A stretch of 9,617 bases of DNA from Thermoplasmata archaeon (GTDB taxonomy: Archaea > Thermoplasmatota > Thermoplasmata > SG8-5). The position numbers were made by a program, and so were the translations under genes. Within the stretch, counting starts at the first letter, position 1; every line of letters starts with the position of its first letter. The notes under the pieces are model-generated. The model saw nothing but the letters and a program-made list of their open reading frames with translations. It made no database searches and was not told the DNA's origin. The stretch lies in assembly GCA_030655715.1 (NCBI GenBank), contig JAUSPR010000214.1:1-9617 (forward strand), read 5' to 3'. Positions 1-7,067 of the stretch are shown here, piece after piece.

Positions 1-106
1 AATGCTTTAGCTTTGGGGAGCACTCATTATGGAGAAGGATAGGGTAGTTATAGGCAACCTCTGTGCAAAGTTCATCAATTGCTTCTCGAATAATTTTCCA
101 ATTCAT
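1..106 (-). CDS. Partial hypothetical protein, overlapping the ASCH gene, cut by left window edge
   Basis: Reading leftwards from ATG at 106-104 the frame stays open for 35 codons to the window edge, starting MNWKIIREAIDELC. The composition looks like real protein (amphipathic N-terminal helix, then a stretch with Tyr, Pro, His and Cys). It overlaps the 3' end of the ASCH gene by 32 bases in another frame, matching the overlapping style of this cluster, so it is probably the third gene of the same transcript. I see no clear Shine-Dalgarno site before this ATG, so translation may be coupled to the upstream gene or start elsewhere. I do not recognise the family. A competing ATG at 75-73 (TGATG junction) reaches a stop after 22 residues and is less likely. 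Existence moderately supported; function unknown. Confidence 0.45.
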   Translation of the reverse strand, partial: MNWKIIREAIDELCTEVAYNYPILLHNECSPKLKH

Positions 107-494
107 TGAAAAAAGTGCTGGCTGTTTCAAAGTACGCAAAATTCTGCGGTGGTACAAAATCCTTTTTAATCTCAAAGGGATTAATCGGTTCATTGAATTT
201 ATGAACTTCATTAATCTCGAAAGCGTACATTTTCGCGTTACCATTGCAATATTCGAAGTACCGATTCTCCTCAATTCCCCCCTCACTCTTGCAGGTCTTC
301 CAGACATGGTTTGGATGTCCTTTGATTATCCGACCAATGCTAAACCATCCAACAATATTTTGCGTGGGTGAAGATTCGTAAATGAAAACCTTGTCAAAGC
401 GTTGTTTCGGAATCTGTTTTCGGAACTCAAATCGTTTCTCGCCAGTGAATATTTTTTCTACGAATTCCGGTTTAATCGACAACAATATTTGCAT
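75..494 (-). CDS. ASCH-domain (PUA-like fold) protein
   Basis: A 139-residue single-domain protein. The N-terminus MQILLSIKPEFVEKIF is followed by G18-E-K20-R-F-E23-F-R25, an exact match to the ASCH signature GxKxxExR. ASCH domains share the PUA beta-barrel fold and are thought to bind RNA or modified nucleotides; some are nucleases or amidohydrolases. The length is normal for a stand-alone ASCH protein, and there is no signal peptide or membrane segment, so it should be cytosolic. Its start ATG (494-492) lies inside the end of the PIN-GNAT-PUA gene, a 23-base overlap, with a GGAG-type site about 10 bases upstream, so the two are very probably co-expressed. The partner also ends in a PUA-like domain, so the pair may act on the same RNA. 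The specific substrate cannot be read from the sequence. Confidence 0.82.
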   Translation of the reverse strand: MQILLSIKPEFVEKIFTGEKRFEFRKQIPKQRFDKVFIYESSPTQNIVGWFSIGRIIKGHPNHVWKTCKSEGGIEENRYFEYCNGNAKMYAFEINEVHKFNEPINPFEIKKDFVPPQNFAYFETASTFFNELENYSRSN

Positions 495-1983
495 TGCTTC
501 CAGTCTCCGTTATTATCGCATTAAATTGTGCTTCTGTTAATTTTTTAAAACCGCGTGGTGCTGATTCAACATCCTTAATCACACCTAGTTCAATCAATTT
601 TTTCATGTTCACACGAGATGGGAAGGAATATGCATATAGAAAATTTACTATGAACGGTCTGTTACGTATATTGTAATCCCAATGTAATTTCAGCTCTTCT
701 TCAGAAAACACAGAGCGTTTTTTGCATAAGCTGGCAAAATGGTTGAAATCATTTATTTGAGTGTGGACGTTCTCCACGATTCCAAGCGTGGTAACGACAC
801 TTTTGTAATACCCACCTGTTCGATAAAATACAATAATATCTCCGGATTTTAAATCCCTCTCGAATGACCTAGAAATGTAGACTTTCGAAATAGCATTTCT
901 AAACGGTTCATTCTCAATAAAATCTAATGGTGACTCGGTATTTAAAATAGAATCTGGAAATAGATTGGTGTGGTATTCAGGATAGATTGCAACTATGTAT
1001 TTTTCTGCATTTTTTGACATATATGGAAAAGCGGATTTCGGATTCTCTCTGTTTGCTTTTGTCTGGCATTCTCTCACATATACAACTTCTTCGCCAGAGC
1101 TTGAAATTTTGGTACCATGTTCCTTGAATCCATAATCTCCAATTAATGCTTCGAGCATCTCATGCTCGACGCGCTTTTGGAAGATGGTGAGGTAAATCTC
1201 TTCAACGTTGAGGAGTAAAGAATTATCGAAAATAATTTTAATGAATCTCTCCCCCAATTTATAGCCATTCAGCTCAACTTTGAAAGTTCCTACCTTCAGA
1301 CGTTTCTTTCTCTCAAAGGTCGGTTGAATTTCTGGATAAGGCTCATTCTCATCTTCGATTTTGAGATACAGGAAGGCGACTATTTTTCCTTCCTGGTGGC
1401 AGATATAAGCGGTTTCATCGGATTTTTTGGCAAACCATTTGTCGAATTCATCATAATCTTCTCGAAATGAGTCAAAAAAAACCTCCCCGACATCAATATC
1501 ACCAAAATACTCGCGCTTGATTGTTGGCACCTTGTAATCAATGAGGTCCGGATTCTCGGCCATTGACTTTTCCAAGAAGCTTTCAATAGTGAATACACGG
1601 CTCTCTATGCCGAGTTGACGTGCTTTTGTATGTATGTTGCGGTCTTCTGTAATCAGGGTGTCCAGGTGGCCACAGAATATCTCGTTCAACAGAATGGAAT
1701 CATTTTTGTCATTTTCATTTTTATCGAATTTTTCCATGATTTTAATAAGTGCCGGATTTAGTTTTTCGGTAGTCGGAAGTAAGTTATAGCTTTCTAATTT
1801 GATGGCAAATGCTTCCAATCTCTTTGCATTCTGCATTTTGCCAATTTCATCAATCGTAACCTGATGCACGTATTTCTTGCATCCCAATTTATCGAGCCAG
1901 AAAAACAATTTCCCGATATCTCTCTCAAGAGGTTGGATTCTCTCGCGATGAATTATTATATTTGTGTCAAGCAGGACTTTCAT
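472..1983 (-). CDS. PIN nuclease - GNAT acetyltransferase - PUA/EVE-like fusion protein
   Basis: A 503-residue three-part protein. Residues 1-140 form a PIN domain: MKVLLDTN with D6, then E46 (TIDEIGK), D95 (NDKNDS) and D114 (LITEDRN), the usual acidic metal-binding set of PIN ribonucleases. Residues about 155-308 look like a GNAT acetyltransferase: a core strand near 230-240, a KLGERF loop (243-248) in the place of the acetyl-CoA loop, and a helix and strand at 249-268. Residues about 325-495 form a PUA/EVE/ASCH-type barrel (VAIYPEYHTNLFPDS, then GDIIVFYRTGGYYKSV, then a C-terminal helix). PIN toxins cleave RNA; GNAT toxins acetylate aminoacyl-tRNA or proteins; PUA folds bind RNA. I infer RNA-directed activity, possibly self-regulated or controlled by the overlapping ASCH protein. 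No separate antitoxin is evident. A TATA box ending 22 bases upstream implies a leaderless mRNA starting at this ATG. The GNAT assignment is less secure than PIN. Confidence 0.85.
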   Translation of the reverse strand: MKVLLDTNIIIHRERIQPLERDIGKLFFWLDKLGCKKYVHQVTIDEIGKMQNAKRLEAFAIKLESYNLLPTTEKLNPALIKIMEKFDKNENDKNDSILLNEIFCGHLDTLITEDRNIHTKARQLGIESRVFTIESFLEKSMAENPDLIDYKVPTIKREYFGDIDVGEVFFDSFREDYDEFDKWFAKKSDETAYICHQEGKIVAFLYLKIEDENEPYPEIQPTFERKKRLKVGTFKVELNGYKLGERFIKIIFDNSLLLNVEEIYLTIFQKRVEHEMLEALIGDYGFKEHGTKISSSGEEVVYVRECQTKANRENPKSAFPYMSKNAEKYIVAIYPEYHTNLFPDSILNTESPLDFIENEPFRNAISKVYISRSFERDLKSGDIIVFYRTGGYYKSVVTTLGIVENVHTQINDFNHFASLCKKRSVFSEEELKLHWDYNIRNRPFIVNFLYAYSFPSRVNMKKLIELGVIKDVESAPRGFKKLTEAQFNAIITETGSNANIVVD

Positions 1984-2004
1984 AATTCCAATTAGGTTTT
2001 GTTA

Positions 2005-2013
2005 GTATTTAAG
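2005..2013 (-). promoter_or_regulatory. TATA box of the PIN-GNAT-PUA gene (leaderless)
   Basis: CTTAAATAC on the minus strand, centred about 25 bases before ATG 1983, the usual archaeal distance from TATA box to transcription start. The mRNA would begin at or next to the start codon, and no Shine-Dalgarno site precedes it. The same octamer TTAAATAC occurs at 7924-7931 before the small ORF at 7957. Confidence 0.55.
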
Positions 2014-2132
2014 TGAGGTGAGGGGGTCGGCGAAAGTGTAGCTCTCGCTATCCAGCCGTAAATTGAACCGCACAAACCGCAGATACATGTCTACCGTTTG
2101 TTTTCATAAAACACATGAATGGCGCCAGGCCT

Positions 2133-2576
2133 TCAAGCCGCGTTCTGGATCTTTACAAGCTTTTCATTCAGCATCAGCACATGTTCTTCTTCATGGCCGA
2201 TTAGCTCGGTAATGAACATTTTTGTCCATGAATTATCACTTTTATCCACCGAAGCAATGTAGAAATCAATAATCTTCTGCTTCACTAGGATTGCGTAGAG
2301 GAGGACCATCGAAGGCCCTTTCCTGACTATTTTTGTCACGCTCACGCCGAATGCTCCCTCTGGCTTGTAATCGGTTTCATCAGCAATTTCTTCGCCCATC
2401 ATCTCCAATTCCAGCATGAACATATCGCAATGTTTCTCCTCTTCCTTGGCGATCTCCAGGAACATCAAACGGCTTTCAGCATCATCCGCATGTTCTTCCA
2501 GCAAAGAGAAGAAGTTGTACCTGAACTGCTCCATCTTGAGGGCCTTGGCTAATACCTGGTTCACTGGTTCTGTCAT
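2133..2576 (-). CDS. Rubrerythrin/ferritin-like four-helix protein
   Basis: A 147-residue helical protein with rubrerythrin-type spacing. Helix 1 has E16 in ALKMEQFRYNFFSLLEEH, helix 2 has E46-E-K-H49 (EIAKEEEKH) and helix 4 has E129-E-E-H132 (ELIGHEEEH). These match the ligands of a di-iron site. In helix 3 the family pattern AIxxE....FY reads AILVKQKIIDFY, so the expected glutamate appears to be K99. The site may be mono-metal or the alignment shifted by a residue. There is no C-terminal rubredoxin domain. Such proteins reduce peroxide or store and sense iron in the cytosol. The frame extends to ATG 2648, but the TATA box lies inside that extension. ATG 2576 has GGTG four bases before it, so I take the shorter form. 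Monocistronic by appearance; stop TGA at 2135-2133. Confidence 0.82.
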   Translation of the reverse strand: MTEPVNQVLAKALKMEQFRYNFFSLLEEHADDAESRLMFLEIAKEEEKHCDMFMLELEMMGEEIADETDYKPEGAFGVSVTKIVRKGPSMVLLYAILVKQKIIDFYIASVDKSDNSWTKMFITELIGHEEEHVLMLNEKLVKIQNAA

Positions 2577-2605
2577 CCTACACCAAATATGTACAGCGTA
2601 GAAGC

Positions 2606-2617
2606 GTTTTATAAAAC
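2606..2617 (-). promoter_or_regulatory. TATA box of the ferritin-like gene
   Basis: GTTTTATAAAAC (palindromic) on the minus strand, centred about 35 bases before ATG 2576. The predicted transcript starts near 2586, giving a leader of about 10 bases that contains GGTG as a short ribosome-binding site. It lies within the 5' extension of the reading frame, which argues against the upstream ATG at 2648. Confidence 0.55.
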
Positions 2618-2797
2618 CGCGCGGGTGAATATCAGGTTTGATATCCACAGGTTTTCAGGGTCCATACTTAATTTTGCTGGCCGCCGGCAAGGTTGAATGT
2701 CGCCGAGATTGTTCCTTTCAATTCCTCCGAGCCGGAGTTCCTGGAATGGTGCCCGGCGGTGTCCATCAATTACTGGCTGCTGGGGTAGGAACGTTAA

Positions 2798-2811
2798 CTT
2801 ATAATATAAAC
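2798..2811 (+). promoter_or_regulatory. Possible upstream TATA element of the kinase operon
   Basis: CTTATAATATAAAC, an AT-rich TATA-like element preceded by AACGTTAA, a possible BRE. It would start transcription near 2830, upstream of all three possible kinase start codons. It is the alternative to the element at 2836-2843 and would be needed if translation began at ATG 2856. Confidence 0.35.
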
Positions 2812-2835
2812 AATTGATAATGTCTCAGTTAATTA

Positions 2836-2843
2836 TTTATATG
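2836..2843 (+). promoter_or_regulatory. TATA box of the kinase operon
   Basis: TTTATATG, close to the archaeal TATA consensus, predicts a transcription start near 2865. That lies downstream of ATG 2856, so this promoter would favour the later starts at 2922 or 2931 and leave a leader of about 60 bases. Confidence 0.42.
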
Positions 2844-2917
2844 TAATATCAACATATGATAATTGGACATATAATTGTTATCGCCCCATGGTTGAAATGG
2901 GTTTTTTGCGGGGTTGT

Positions 2918-2921
2918 GAGG
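2918..2921 (+). promoter_or_regulatory. Shine-Dalgarno site that selects kinase start 2931
   Basis: GAGG nine bases before ATG 2931. It directly abuts ATG 2922, too close to serve it, and no comparable site precedes ATG 2856. This is the main reason for choosing 2931. Confidence 0.45.
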
Positions 2922-2930
2922 ATGAATACA

Positions 2931-5909
2931 ATGGTAAGGCCAACGAAGGGGAAATCTGAGAAAAAGAAAGTTATCCAATCAACCAATATTAATCTCAACG
3001 AAAATGTTAAAATTAAAGAGCCACTGAAGCAGGATAAGGCCGAGTTATATCTCAAGATCGCCGGGACAATGTTCATCGCCATCGACAGCGCAGGAAAAGT
3101 GACCCTGGCCAATGATAAAGCTTCAGAAATCCTCGGATTGCCTGTTGATGAGATTGTCGGCAAGGACTGGTTTGATAATTTCATCCCCGAACGGCTGAGG
3201 GCCGATGTCAAGGCCGTTTCCAAAAAGATATTGGATGGGGATCTCCAGCCGGTTTCATCATTTGAAAATCCTGTTCTTAGGTCTGATGGGGAAGAACGCT
3301 TGATTTGTTGGGAAAGCACACATCTTCGCGATGATGCCAGCAATATTATCGGTACGCTTAGTTCCGGGATGGACATCACCGAGCGCAAGAAAGCGGAGGA
3401 ATTGCAGAGAGTCCTGCTCGACATCGCCAACTCGATCAACACCTGCGAGAAACTCGACGATATCTACCCTATCATCCACAGCAATCTGTCACGGATACTC
3501 GAAACCACAAACTTTTTTATCGCATTTTATAATAAAGACTCTCACACTCTCAGTTTTCCCTACTACGTTGACGAGCAAGATGAGTACGAAGTGGTTTCGG
3601 CGGAGAAAACCAACAGTCACTACATTATCCGCACCGGAGAGGCTCTGCTTGCTGACCGGGAGGTCTTCGCCGACCTCAATTCCCGGGGCGAGATCGTTAC
3701 CAGAGAGGAATTAGGCCGCCCGCTAATCTGGCTCGGGGCACCACTGAAGCTCGGCGATGAGGTCTTTGGTGTGGTGGCGGTCCAGAGCTACACCAATCCA
3801 AAAGCTTACAATGAGAATGATAAAGAGATATTGCAGTTGGTTTCCCACCAGATCGCCAACGCCATTGTTGAGGTGAAAGCCGAAGAAGCCCTGAAGGAGA
3901 GCGAAGAGAAATACCGGACTCTCATTCAGAACACCCCCGAAATTGTACAAAGCGTTGCCTTGGATGGCAAGTTCCTTTTTGTGAACAAAACCTGGCATGA
4001 CTTATTGGGGTATTCGGAAGAAGAACTGAAGCGGCTGACGCTCTTTGACATAATCCATCCGGATTCGCTGGAACATTGCAGTCAACTATTCAACGAGGCC
4101 ATATCTGGAAACCTGCTCACTCAGATAGGGGCTAAATTCAAAACCAAATATGGCTCAACAATCTATGTCGAAGGGAATGCCGTCCCACACTATTTAGAAG
4201 GGAGACTCATCGGAACCCTAGGCTTTTTCCTCGACATCACCAAGCGCAAGAAGGCCGAGGATGCCATAATCGAGAGCGAGCAGAAGTTCCGCCAGCTTGC
4301 CGAGAACATCGACCATGTGTTCTGGCTCACCGATTGGAAGAACAAGAAACTGCTGTATGTGAGCCCTGCCTACGAGAAGGTCTTCGGCAAATCCATCGAG
4401 AGCATCTACGAGGACAGGCTTTCCTGGAAGACGGTTGTCCACCCGGACGACCTGGAAATGGTCGAAAAAACCTTCGAGGAGCATGCAGATATAGGCGAAT
4501 ATTTCGAGATTGATTATCGAATAATATGCAATGGCACAGTTAAGTGGATCCATGAATTTGCTTTCCCAGTGAAGGACGAGAACGGCGAAATAAACAGATT
4601 CATCAATGTTGCCGAGGATATCACCGTCCGGAAGCATCACGAGGTCGAAATTGAGAATCTCAATTCCTTCCTTCTGGTCATCAGGAACCTGAACCAGGCC
4701 ATTGTCCGACTGGATGATTTCGACCGGCTCCTGGACGAAGCCTGCAAGGTAATGCTCGAGATAAGGGGATACATCGACGTGTCAATCGCATTTTACGACC
4801 CGCTTAAAGACGCCATCGTGCCCAGGGCGCACTTGGGCGAGCACAAGCCCGCTTCCTGGGTTTACACGCCGGAAACCGGCGGGGATGCCCCGTCATGCGT
4901 CAAGAAGGCCATTGCCAAGCGCTATGCGCTGATTCTTGACCCGGGCCAATGCCATGATTGCGCCTTCTGCCGACATGATTCAGAGCATCAATCGATAATC
5001 GTGCCCATGCTGAACCAGGATGGCGAGTCCATGGGTGTCATCATTGCCTGCATCGAATCGGACCAGTACATTCACCGGGTTGAGGTTCCGCTGTTCGAAG
5101 AGATAGCAGGAGACCTTGTATTTGCCTATAACAAGATTACCGCGGACAATGAATTGTTACACCTCACGGAGAATCTCCAGGAGCTGGTCGATGAAAAGAC
5201 CGGAGAGCTTGAGGTGGTTCATACTTCACTGATGAAACAGGAGCGCCTCGCCGTCCTCGGCCAGATGGCCGCAAGCGTCAGCCATGAACTGAGGAACCCC
5301 CTCACGGTTATCAACAGTGTCTCGTATTACCTAAAGACGAAGTTCCCTGACATGGATGAGAAGACATTCAAAATGCTGGACCTCCTGGAAAGTGAGGTGG
5401 AACGTTCGGACCGCATAATCGGCAACATGCTTGGTTTCAGCAAACAGAAACCGAACATTCTGGAGGATGTGGACATGAACACGATTGTCTCGCAGTTTTT
5501 TTCCAGAACAGAAAGGATACCTGGAAATGTCAAGGTAGATTTGAAATTACACAAGATTGTCCCTGTCATTCAGGCTGACGTGGAAAAACTGAATCAGGTG
5601 TTGGGCAACCTGATTTCCAATGCCTGCCATGCCATGTCATTGGATGGTGGCACTCTGACGGTAACCACCGGAATAAATGATAATTTCGTGAATTTATCGG
5701 TGAAGGACACGGGCCAAGGCATGAGCGAGGAAATCCAGTCGCGAATATTCGAACCTCTTTTCTCCACCAAGACCACCGGTTTTGGGCTCGGTCTCCCCAT
5801 TGTGAAGACTCTGGTCAAGGACCACGGCGGCGAGATAAAGGTCAAGAGCAAGGAAGGCAAAGGAACTGAATTCATAATCCGATTACCAGTTGAAGGGAGG
5901 TCAGCCTGA
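2931..5909 (+). CDS. Soluble multi-sensor histidine kinase (PAS-GAF-PAS-PAS-GAF-HisKA-HATPase)
   Basis: A 992-residue sensor kinase without membrane segments, so a cytosolic sensor. Order: Lys-rich N-terminus; PAS at about 36-153 ending GMDITERKKA; GAF 156-315; PAS 318-441 ending FFLDITKRKKAE; PAS 445-567 ending VAEDITVRK; GAF-like 573-737 with C656, C674, C677 and C680 (CHDCAFC); coiled linker; HisKA with H785 in SHELRNPL; HATPase with N-box N893/N897, G1 DTGQGM (926-931), F-box FEPLFSTK and G2 GFGLGL (949-954). All catalytic motifs are present, so it should be active. The Cys cluster suggests a metal, redox or gas sensor. Starts at 2856 and 2922 are possible; 2931 fits the Shine-Dalgarno site and gives an N-terminus like that of the next kinase (MVRPTKGK versus MVASGKKK). 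It overlaps the next gene by one base, as first gene of the operon. The signal is unknown. Confidence 0.93.
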   Translation: MVRPTKGKSEKKKVIQSTNINLNENVKIKEPLKQDKAELYLKIAGTMFIAIDSAGKVTLANDKASEILGLPVDEIVGKDWFDNFIPERLRADVKAVSKKILDGDLQPVSSFENPVLRSDGEERLICWESTHLRDDASNIIGTLSSGMDITERKKAEELQRVLLDIANSINTCEKLDDIYPIIHSNLSRILETTNFFIAFYNKDSHTLSFPYYVDEQDEYEVVSAEKTNSHYIIRTGEALLADREVFADLNSRGEIVTREELGRPLIWLGAPLKLGDEVFGVVAVQSYTNPKAYNENDKEILQLVSHQIANAIVEVKAEEALKESEEKYRTLIQNTPEIVQSVALDGKFLFVNKTWHDLLGYSEEELKRLTLFDIIHPDSLEHCSQLFNEAISGNLLTQIGAKFKTKYGSTIYVEGNAVPHYLEGRLIGTLGFFLDITKRKKAEDAIIESEQKFRQLAENIDHVFWLTDWKNKKLLYVSPAYEKVFGKSIESIYEDRLSWKTVVHPDDLEMVEKTFEEHADIGEYFEIDYRIICNGTVKWIHEFAFPVKDENGEINRFINVAEDITVRKHHEVEIENLNSFLLVIRNLNQAIVRLDDFDRLLDEACKVMLEIRGYIDVSIAFYDPLKDAIVPRAHLGEHKPASWVYTPETGGDAPSCVKKAIAKRYALILDPGQCHDCAFCRHDSEHQSIIVPMLNQDGESMGVIIACIESDQYIHRVEVPLFEEIAGDLVFAYNKITADNELLHLTENLQELVDEKTGELEVVHTSLMKQERLAVLGQMAASVSHELRNPLTVINSVSYYLKTKFPDMDEKTFKMLDLLESEVERSDRIIGNMLGFSKQKPNILEDVDMNTIVSQFFSRTERIPGNVKVDLKLHKIVPVIQADVEKLNQVLGNLISNACHAMSLDGGTLTVTTGINDNFVNLSVKDTGQGMSEEIQSRIFEPLFSTKTTGFGLGLPIVKTLVKDHGGEIKVKSKEGKGTEFIIRLPVEGRSA

Positions 5910-7066
5910 TGGTCGCGAGTGGCAAGAAGAAGCAAAAATCTGGCAATCCCAAAACAGAGAATGCCCCGCCCAAACAACAATTCTCGGATGATGAGATTGA
6001 CATGCTGTACGACGGAGAGCGTTTCAAGATTTTATTCGAAGAATCGCTGGATGCTGTTTACATCATAAACCGCAATGGAATAATCATGGACATCAACAAC
6101 GCGGGTTGCGAGCTCCTGGGGTATTCGCCCGATGAGATAATCGGGAAAAACGTCGAATCGACCTATGTCAGGAAAGAGGACCGGATGCGTTTGCTCAAGA
6201 CCCTCGGGTCAAATGACCGGATTCGGGATTTTGAGATTGTGCTGAAAAGGAAGGACGGCTCGCAGTTAATCTGCCTGGTAACCACCTTTGTCAGAAAGTC
6301 TCAGTCAGGTGAGATACGGGGGTACCAGGGCATAATCCGGGACATTACCAAATCAAAGCAATTGGAACTCAATTTGAAAGCGGAGTTCGAGCGCGCCGAG
6401 TTCTACAATGACCTGATGAGCCATGACATCAATAACTTCAACCAGGGGGCAATGTCCAACCTGGAACTTTTGCTGCTCTCCGGCGAGCTGTCGGGAAAAA
6501 GCGAGCGGTATGTGAAGAACGCCCTGGATCAGATTACGGGCAGTGCCACGCTCATTCTCAACATGAAGAAGCTCCAGGCGATCAAAAGCGGCGAGCTGAT
6601 GACCGAAAAGGTCAATGCCCTGGAGCTGCTGGACGATGCTGTTATACGCTCCCGTGCCTTGTTTCCGGGAAGGACCATCGACATCAATGTAACCAATTCA
6701 TGCCTCGATGGTGTCGTCATAGGGAACAGGCTGTTGCTGGAGGCATTCATCAACCTTATCACCAATGCGATCAAATTCAACCGGAACTCGATTCCCGATA
6801 TTCACATTTTGATTACCGAAAATGAATCCGGTTTCCTGAAACTGGAGTTCAAGGACAACGGCCCCGGAATAGACGAAGCAATGAAACAGAAGATATTCGA
6901 TCGCTCCCTGCGGCTTCATCCCGAGATTTGGGGCACGGGTCTTGGCCTAACGCTAGTCAAGAGCATAATCGAGAGCTACGGAGGCAGCATCTCTGTCAAG
7001 AACCGTGTGAAAAGTGATCCGAGCCAGGGGAGCAATTTCATAGTCATACTCAGGAGGGGTTCCTGA
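5909..7066 (+). CDS. PAS-domain histidine kinase with HDINN-type H-box
   Basis: A 385-residue soluble kinase: Lys/Gln-rich N-terminus (1-30), one PAS domain (about 34-150, ending GIIRDITKSK), a dimerisation and phosphoacceptor region with H172 in LMSHDINNFNQG, and a HATPase domain with N-box N282/N286 (NLITNAIKFN), G1 DNGPGI (316-321) and G2 GTGLGL (342-347). The H-box differs from the usual HE(L/F)(R/K)xP of the upstream kinase: Asp follows His and there is no Pro. This HDINN form is common among archaeal kinases, so I expect activity. Start ATG 5909 shares a base with the previous stop (TGATG) and has GGGAGG at 5895-5900, eight bases upstream. The stop is one base before the response regulator. 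Co-translation suggests both kinases feed the same regulator, or form heterodimers or a relay; this is inference. Confidence 0.93.
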   Translation: MVASGKKKQKSGNPKTENAPPKQQFSDDEIDMLYDGERFKILFEESLDAVYIINRNGIIMDINNAGCELLGYSPDEIIGKNVESTYVRKEDRMRLLKTLGSNDRIRDFEIVLKRKDGSQLICLVTTFVRKSQSGEIRGYQGIIRDITKSKQLELNLKAEFERAEFYNDLMSHDINNFNQGAMSNLELLLLSGELSGKSERYVKNALDQITGSATLILNMKKLQAIKSGELMTEKVNALELLDDAVIRSRALFPGRTIDINVTNSCLDGVVIGNRLLLEAFINLITNAIKFNRNSIPDIHILITENESGFLKLEFKDNGPGIDEAMKQKIFDRSLRLHPEIWGTGLGLTLVKSIIESYGGSISVKNRVKSDPSQGSNFIVILRRGS

Positions 7067-7067
7067 G

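Larger units (their letters stand above)
2577..2930. other. Divergent intergenic region between ferritin-like gene and kinase operon
   Basis: About 350 bases with promoters pointing both ways. The left part (2577-2650) holds the ferritin-like gene's TATA box. The middle (about 2660-2790) is clearly richer in G and C and contains an open minus-strand frame of 32 residues (2668-2766) that reads like a protein fragment; it could be a gene remnant. The right part (2791-2880) is very AT-rich, with two TATA-like elements facing the kinase. No RNA gene, clean operator palindrome or mobile-element end was seen. Confidence 0.6.

Noticed and set aside
7..75. Short minus-strand frame starting with a TGATG junction after the ASCH stop
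   Set aside because: It ends after 22 residues; the frame from ATG 106 stays open and looks more protein-like.
2101..2120. TTCAT...ATGAA inverted repeat downstream of the ferritin-like gene
   Set aside because: A five-base stem with a weak T-run on the minus strand; too little to call a terminator.
2577..2648. N-terminal extension of the ferritin-like protein (MDIKPDIHPRGF...)
   Set aside because: The predicted TATA box lies within it, and the ferritin-like helices begin after the later Met.
2668..2790. Plus-strand open stretch with protein-like wording (FNSSEPEFLEW...)
   Set aside because: It has no start codon between flanking stops and competes with the minus-strand frame over the same bases.
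2809..2879. AACAATT / AATTGTT inverted repeat around the kinase promoter
   Set aside because: Seven bases in an AT-rich region with 57 bases between the arms; expected by chance and not a convincing operator.
2849..3442. Antisense open frame of 197 residues opposite the kinase N-terminus
   Set aside because: It is the mirror of PAS and GAF coding sequence, has a Ser/Leu-rich shadow composition, and overlaps the kinase promoter.
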